A stretch of DNA of 8,677 bases from CAMPJU01 sp046566095 (GTDB taxonomy: Bacteria; Pseudomonadota; Gammaproteobacteria; Xanthomonadales; Xanthomonadaceae), in assembly GCA_046566095.1 (NCBI GenBank), contig JBKHXI010000085.1, positions 1 to 8,677 on the forward strand. Direction: 5' to 3'. Both the position numbers and the translations under genes were made by a program. Of this stretch, positions 5,024-8,677 are shown in pieces (within the stretch, counting starts at the first letter, position 1; each line of letters begins with the position of its first letter). The notes beneath the pieces are model-generated. The model made no database searches, had not been told where the DNA came from, and saw nothing but the letters and a program-made list of their open reading frames with translations.

Positions 5024-6835
5024 TCATGCAGCGCCCGGCCACAACGGCCCACCCAGCCACAGCCAGCGCGCCATCCAGGCGCTGACCAGGGCGATCAGCA
5101 CCGTCAGCGGCAGGCCCACCCGCAGGAAGTCGCCGAAGCTGTACTGGCCCGGGCCCAGGATCAACAAGTTGCCGTGGTGGCCGATCGGGGTCAGGAAGGC
5201 GACCACCGCGCCGAGCGCGGTCACCACCACGAACGGGGTCGGCGGCAGCCCGAGCGCCAGCGCCAGCGAGATCGCCACCGGGCCCAGCAGGACCGTGGTC
5301 GCCGCGTCCGACATCACCTGGGTCAGGAACGCTGCGACCGTGAACATCACCAGCAGCACCGCCAGGTCCGGCCAGCCGGAGACCAGCTGCAGCAGCCCGG
5401 CGGCCAGCAGCTGCGCGGTCCCGCTCTGCTCCATGGCGATGCCCAGCGGGATCACCCCGGCGATCATCACGAACACCCGCACGTCGATGCCGCGGTAGGC
5501 CTGTTCGACGCGCAGGCAACGGGTCACCACCATCGCCACCGCGCCGAGCAGGAAGGCCAGCGGCACCGGCAGCCATTCCAGCACCGCCACCAGCACCGTC
5601 GCCGCCAGGATCGCCAGCGCCAGCGGCGCGCGCAGCCGGCGCTTGGCCTCACCGGCGAACGGCACCAGCATCAGGAACCCGTGGTGGGTGGCCAGCTCGG
5701 CGAAGCGCGCCGGATGCCCCCACAGCACCAGCAGGTCGCCCTCGCGCAGGCGCGCGTCGGCCAGGCGCCGGGCGAGCGCGCCCTCGCGCCGCCACAGGCC
5801 GGCGATCACCGCCTTGAACTGCCGCGAGAAGTCCAGCTCGCGGATGCTGCGGCCGATGAATTCCGAACCCGGCGCGACCACCGCCTGCACCAGCTGCGCC
5901 TCGGCCTCGTCCTCGACCCCGGCGGTCGCGCCGAAGCGGGCGATCGCGTCCAGGTCCAGACCGGGGTCGTCGTGCAGCGTGGCCAGGGCGTCGGCCGAGG
6001 CCTCGACCAGCAGCACGTCGCCGGCCAGCAGCGGGCTGGTGGGGCCGAGGTCCCGGCGCAGCCGGCCGCCGCGCACCCAGCCGGTCATCCGGAACTTGTC
6101 GCCCTGCGCCTTCTGCAGCTCGGCCAGCGGCCGCGTGCTCCAGCGCGAGCCCTCGACGATCAGCAGCTCGGTGCGGTAGCGGTCCAGGCGCAGGTAGTCG
6201 TCCTCGCCGTACTGGCCGGCGCGGCGCGGCAGCAGCCAGCGCATCAGCAGCATGTAGGCCATGCCCACCAGCACCAGGGCGATGCCGATCGGGGTGATCG
6301 AGAAGATCCCCAGGCCCGGGCTGCCGCTGCGCTCGATCATGTCGCTGGCCAGCAGGAAGGCCGGGGCGCTGATCAGGGTCAGGGTGGTGCCGAGCGAGGC
6401 CGCCAGCGACATCGGCATCAGCAGCCGCGACACCGACAGCCCGCGGGCGCGCGCATGGCGGCCGAGGATCGGCAGCATCATCGCGGTCACCATCACGTGG
6501 TGGGTGAACGCGGCCAGGGCCGAGACCGTGGGCATCACCACCGCGATGGCGCGGGTCTCCGAGCTGCCGGCGGCGCGGCCCACCCACTGGCCGATGCGCT
6601 CGGTGATGCCGGTCGCCGCCAGCCCGCCGGAGATCACGAACACGGTGGCGACGATGATCGCCGGCTCGCTGGCGAAGCCCGACAGCGCCTGCCTGGGCTC
6701 CAGCACCCCGGCCAGCACCAGCGCCAGCAGCAGCACCATCGCAGTCACGTCGACCCGCAGGCGCTCGCTGACGAACAGGTACAGCCCGCCGGCGAGGATC
6801 AGCAGGAACAGGGCCTGGTCGAGGGTGACGGGCAC
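5024..6835 (-). CDS. SLC13-family permease with two RCK_C (TrkA-C) domains
   Basis: Inner-membrane transporter of the SLC13/DASS (divalent anion:Na+ symporter) superfamily. With the GTG start at 6835 it has 603 residues, normal for the TrkA-C-containing subgroup. An N-terminal membrane half (about 5-200) contains VDVTAMVLLLALVLAGVL and EPAIIVATVFVISGGL. Two soluble RCK_C-like domains follow, about 219-288 (LLIVEGSRW...LLAGDVLLVEAS) and 315-385 (VVAPGSEFIGRSIRELDF...LREGDLLVLWG). The C-terminal membrane half (about 402-600) includes VMSDAATTVLLGPVA and FLTPIGHHGNLLILGPGQY. Substrate is unknown: the canonical NNT/NNA and GTxxN-like signatures are altered (see findings). Start is uncertain. GTG 6844 is in frame 9 bases upstream, the frame is open to 6970, and no Shine-Dalgarno is visible. 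The gene is divergent from the histidine kinase gene; a weak CACAAT (minus strand, 6877-6872) could be its -10. Confidence 0.87.
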   Translation of the reverse strand: MPVTLDQALFLLILAGGLYLFVSERLRVDVTAMVLLLALVLAGVLEPRQALSGFASEPAIIVATVFVISGGLAATGITERIGQWVGRAAGSSETRAIAVVMPTVSALAAFTHHVMVTAMMLPILGRHARARGLSVSRLLMPMSLAASLGTTLTLISAPAFLLASDMIERSGSPGLGIFSITPIGIALVLVGMAYMLLMRWLLPRRAGQYGEDDYLRLDRYRTELLIVEGSRWSTRPLAELQKAQGDKFRMTGWVRGGRLRRDLGPTSPLLAGDVLLVEASADALATLHDDPGLDLDAIARFGATAGVEDEAEAQLVQAVVAPGSEFIGRSIRELDFSRQFKAVIAGLWRREGALARRLADARLREGDLLVLWGHPARFAELATHHGFLMLVPFAGEAKRRLRAPLALAILAATVLVAVLEWLPVPLAFLLGAVAMVVTRCLRVEQAYRGIDVRVFVMIAGVIPLGIAMEQSGTAQLLAAGLLQLVSGWPDLAVLLVMFTVAAFLTQVMSDAATTVLLGPVAISLALALGLPPTPFVVVTALGAVVAFLTPIGHHGNLLILGPGQYSFGDFLRVGLPLTVLIALVSAWMARWLWLGGPLWPGAA

Positions 6836-6918
6836 GGAGGCCACAGCCGCGGTCCACGGGGACGGGAGCGCATTGTGCCGTGGCCCGCGGCCGCCGCGGC
6901 ATTCACGCCGCGTCCATC

Positions 6919-6939
6919 GCCAGCGCCCGGGGCGCTGGC
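6919..6939. promoter_or_regulatory. Inverted repeat next to the histidine kinase promoter (possible operator)
   Basis: Perfect 9-base arms GCCAGCGCC (6919-6927) and GGCGCTGGC (6931-6939) around CGG, ending directly against the TACACT box at 6940. It lies in the 116-base gap between the divergent permease and kinase genes. If the kinase transcript is leaderless, the repeat is upstream of the start site and acts as DNA, as a dimeric regulator site would, and not as an mRNA hairpin. It could equally be a chance GC palindrome. Confidence 0.35.
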
Positions 6940-6945
6940 TACACT
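6940..6945 (+). promoter_or_regulatory. Candidate -10 box (TACACT) of the kinase-receiver operon
   Basis: TACACT ends 6 bases before the ATG at 6952, the same spacing as the box before the radical SAM gene. Transcription would then start at or beside the ATG. This fits the absence of any Shine-Dalgarno there. No -35 match is apparent; the inverted repeat at 6919-6939 occupies most of the expected spacer. Confidence 0.4.
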
Positions 6946-6951
6946 CCGGCC

Positions 6952-7911
6952 ATGCACCCGACCCGATCACAGCCGGCCGACGGGGCCGCCGTGGCCGCGC
7001 ACCCCGCCGCCGCGCCGGGGCCGGCCGACCGGCACGCGGACGAGAACGCGGATGAGAGTGCGGCCGCGGCCGCGGACGAAACCGCGGACCGGGCCGGGCT
7101 CGCCGCCCGGCTGGCGCGCAGCCAGGCCGAGCTGCAGGCCCTGCGCGCGGAATTCGAACAGTTCACCTACGCCGTGTCCCACGACCTGCGCGCGCCACTG
7201 CGGGCGATCGACAACTTCGCCGGGCTGCTGGAGCGGCGGCTGGGCGACGGCCTGGAGCCGGCCGCACGCGACCACCTGGACCGCATCCGCGGCGCCTCGG
7301 CCCGGCTCGGCAGCCTGATCGACGCGCTGCTGCTGCTGTCGCGCGCCGGCCGCCACGCGCTGCAGCCGCAGCCGGTGGACCTGAGCCTGCTGGCCGAATG
7401 GGCCCTGGCCGAGCTGCAGGAGGCCGAGCCCGGCCGGGCCGTGGCGGCCGTCGTGCAGCCGGGGCTGGTCGCCCATGGCGACGAGGCGCTGCTGCGCCAG
7501 CTGCTGCAGCTGCTGCTGCACAACGCCTGGAAGTTCTCGGCCGGGCGCGACCGGGTGGCGCTGGAGGTCGCCGGCGAGACCGCGGGCGGGCGCCTGCTGC
7601 TGCGGGTGCGCGACCAGGGCAGCGGCTTCGACATGCGCTACGCCGACAAGCTGTTCGCGCCCTTCCAGCGCCTGCACGGGCCCGAGGAGGGCGGCGGCCA
7701 CGGCATCGGGCTGGCGATCGCCGCCAGGATCGCGGCCCGCCACGGCGGCGCGATCCGGGCCGAGGGCGCGCCGGGAGCCGGGGCCACCTTCCATGTAGAC
7801 TTGCCGGCGACGGCCTCGGTCTTCCGGGAGGCGGCCGCGCCCCCGCCTGCGCCGCCCGCGCCCCCGCCCCCCGGTCCGCCCGCCGCAGACACGAGCAGCC
7901 CCAAGCCATGA
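6952..7911 (+). CDS. Soluble histidine kinase without a sensor domain
   Basis: Two-component sensor-type kinase, 319 residues from ATG 6952. The frame is open to 6880, but that extension looks like translated promoter DNA. Residues 1-50 are Ala/Asp/Glu/Pro-rich low complexity with no transmembrane segment and no PAS, GAF or phytochrome domain. A short probable coiled coil (about 50-72, LAARLARSQAELQALRAEFEQF) leads into the dimerisation helix with phospho-acceptor H77 in FTYAVSHDLRAPLRAIDNF. The ATP-binding domain shows the N box (LLLHNAWKFS, N191), G1 (DQGSGFD, 221-227), F box (LFAPFQRLH) and G2 (GGGHGIGLAIA, 247-257). A Pro/Ala-rich tail (about 291-319) ends the protein. The kinase core resembles those of cyanobacterial and bacterial phytochromes, whose partner is an Rcp1-type receiver; one follows directly with an ATGA overlap. 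What signal it senses cannot be read from the sequence. Confidence 0.88.
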   Translation: MHPTRSQPADGAAVAAHPAAAPGPADRHADENADESAAAAADETADRAGLAARLARSQAELQALRAEFEQFTYAVSHDLRAPLRAIDNFAGLLERRLGDGLEPAARDHLDRIRGASARLGSLIDALLLLSRAGRHALQPQPVDLSLLAEWALAELQEAEPGRAVAAVVQPGLVAHGDEALLRQLLQLLLHNAWKFSAGRDRVALEVAGETAGGRLLLRVRDQGSGFDMRYADKLFAPFQRLHGPEEGGGHGIGLAIAARIAARHGGAIRAEGAPGAGATFHVDLPATASVFREAAAPPPAPPAPPPPGPPAADTSSPKP

Positions 7912-8348
7912 GCAACAAGGACATTCTGCTGGTCGAGGACAACCCCGACGACGTCGAGCTGACCCGGATCGCGTTCGACGAGGCCAAGATCGCCAACCGG
8001 CTGATCGTGGTCAGCGACGGGGTCGAGGCCCTGGACTACCTGTTCGCGCGCGGCGCCCACGCCGACCGCGACCCGGACGACCTGCCCTCGATCGTGCTCC
8101 TCGACCTGAACCTGCCCAAGGTCGACGGGCGCGAGGTGCTGCAGGCGATCCGCGCCGACGAGCGCACCAAGACGCTCCCGGTGGTGGTGCTGACCACCAG
8201 CACCGAGCCGTTCGACGTGGAGGCCAGCTACGCGCTGGGGGTCAACAGCTACATCCAGAAGCCGGTCGACTTCGAGCAGTTCGTCTGGGCGGTCAAGCAG
8301 GTGGGCCTGTACTGGCTGGTGCTGAACCAGCCGTTCCGCAAGTCCTGA
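7908..8348 (+). CDS. Single-domain response regulator, Rcp1 type
   Basis: A 146-residue stand-alone receiver (CheY-like) of the Rcp1 subgroup, the kind that partners phytochrome-like kinases. The acidic pair is E10/D11 in ILLVEDNPDDVELTRIAF, the phospho-acceptor is D66 in IVLLDLNLPKVDG, the switch Thr is T96 in VVVLTTSTEPFDV, and the conserved Lys is K118 in YIQKPVDFEQF. No DNA-binding or enzymatic output domain follows, so it must act by protein contact, phosphorelay, or as a phosphate sink. The ATG overlaps the kinase stop (ATGA, 7908-7911), which together with the lack of a Shine-Dalgarno indicates translational coupling. The C-terminal tail (VGLYWLVLNQPFRKS) is typical of the subgroup. 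It converges on the oxygenase gene with only 13 bases between stop codons. Confidence 0.93.
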   Translation: MSNKDILLVEDNPDDVELTRIAFDEAKIANRLIVVSDGVEALDYLFARGAHADRDPDDLPSIVLLDLNLPKVDGREVLQAIRADERTKTLPVVVLTTSTEPFDVEASYALGVNSYIQKPVDFEQFVWAVKQVGLYWLVLNQPFRKS

Positions 8349-8365
8349 GCGCGGCGGCCGCTCAG
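8345..8365. terminator. Palindrome spanning the convergent stop codons
   Basis: Arms CTGAGCG (8345-8351) and CGCTCAG (8359-8365) pair perfectly around a 7-base loop. The TGA stop of the receiver gene (8346-8348) sits in one arm and the complement of the oxygenase stop (8362-8364) in the other, pairing base for base. A hairpin would form at the 3' end of either transcript. There is no T-tract on either side, so classical intrinsic termination is doubtful; protection of the mRNA end or a weak bidirectional terminator is possible. Confidence 0.35.
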
Positions 8366-8677
8366 CCGCGGCGGCCGTCGCCGCCGCCGAACAGCTGCTC
8401 GGCGCGCTGGAACAGGATCCAGCTGGTCGCGATCACCTTGTCGCTGCCCTGCGGGCGATTGCCGCGGTGGGTGTGGGTGAAGGCGGTCGGTGCGATCAGC
8501 AGGGTGCCGGTGCGCGGCACGACCTTGCGGCGCTGGAACAGGAACTCGGTCTCGCCCTCGGCGAAGCCCTCGTTGAGGTAGATCGTCCACAGCAGGTGCC
8601 GGTGCAGGGTCTCGGCGCTGCCGTCCTTCGGGTACAGCTCGCAGTGCCAGTACGGGTAGCCGCCGCGGCCGGCCGCG
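8362..8677 (-). CDS. 2-oxoglutarate/Fe(II) oxygenase, C-terminal part (cut by window edge)
   Basis: The frame is open from the right edge (first full codon at 8676) to a TGA at 8364-8362, giving 104 visible residues; the start is outside the window. The peptide begins AAGRGGYPYWHCELYPKD and continues with LLWTIYLNEGFAEGETEF, FQRRKVVPRTGTLLIAP and FTHTHRGNRPQGSDKVIATSW. This is the double-stranded beta-helix core of a prolyl-4-hydroxylase-like 2OG-Fe(II) oxygenase. The expected iron ligands are His and Glu of WHCE (HxE where many members have HxD) and the second His of THTH, with the Lys of SDKVIATSW as the probable 2-oxoglutarate anchor. The substrate is unknown; the family hydroxylates proteins, small molecules or other targets. 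The tail after WILFQRAEQLF is Gly/Arg-rich. It is convergent with the receiver gene, so it is probably unrelated in transcription. Confidence 0.85.
   Translation of the reverse strand, partial: AAGRGGYPYWHCELYPKDGSAETLHRHLLWTIYLNEGFAEGETEFLFQRRKVVPRTGTLLIAPTAFTHTHRGNRPQGSDKVIATSWILFQRAEQLFGGGDGRRG

Noticed and set aside
4967..7318. A 783-codon open frame on the plus strand, rich in His, Gln and Arg, antisense to the permease
   Set aside because: It is the antisense shadow of a GC-rich hydrophobic protein: stop codons are rare in this composition, and the His/Gln/Arg-rich repeats mirror Ala/Leu/Val codons. No domain or start signal supports it.
1..8677. CRISPR arrays, tRNA or rRNA genes, insertion sequences, toxin-antitoxin or defence systems
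   Set aside because: No regularly spaced repeats, no tRNA-like folds, no transposase or known defence-domain motifs were seen on either strand. I did not find evidence for a new multi-gene system beyond the kinase-receiver pair.

Overview
This is a very GC-rich window (roughly 70% or more by eye) of bacterial chromosome, most probably from the Xanthomonadaceae (Lysobacter/Luteimonas/Xanthomonas relatives). The reasons are the type of PdxJ (SVNVNKVAVLRNARGG start instead of the enterobacterial GVNIDH start), the LacI-type regulator, a GTAGGAG-headed REP-like palindrome, and starts with little Shine-Dalgarno signal preceded by TAnnnT boxes. These are recalled family resemblances, not database results.

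Layout, left to right. (1) 87-1118 (+): LacI-family regulator, converging on (2) a minus-strand pair, a 95-residue two-helix membrane protein (2264-1977) followed by pdxJ, vitamin B6 synthesis (1942-1166). (3) 3770-2331 (-): cardiolipin synthase with two HKD motifs. It is divergent from (4) 3836-4957 (+), a PA0069-type radical SAM protein, and the two share a short intergenic region whose -10-like boxes overlap head to head. (5) The radical SAM gene ends inside a REP-like palindrome cluster (4954-5005) and converges with (6) 6835-5024 (-), an SLC13-type permease with two RCK_C/TrkA-C domains. (7) Divergent from the permease are 6952-7911 and 7908-8348 (+), a two-gene signalling operon: a soluble histidine kinase with no recognisable sensor domain and a single-domain Rcp1-type receiver, overlapping by ATGA. 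(8) The right edge cuts a minus-strand 2-oxoglutarate/Fe(II) oxygenase (8677-8362, C-terminal part only) that converges on the receiver gene. Both stop codons lie in the arms of one palindrome.

The genes look mostly like independent housekeeping or accessory units, not one pathway. The clear functional pair is the kinase and receiver. No rRNA, tRNA, CRISPR array, transposase or prophage gene is visible. Gaps between genes are all under 120 bases. The observations most worth checking are a sliding-clamp-like QRDLF motif at the C-terminus of the radical SAM protein, the gene-end REP that supplies that gene's stop codon, the apparent leaderless or bidirectional promoters, the altered substrate-site motifs of the permease, and the sensorless kinase with a receiver that has no output domain.
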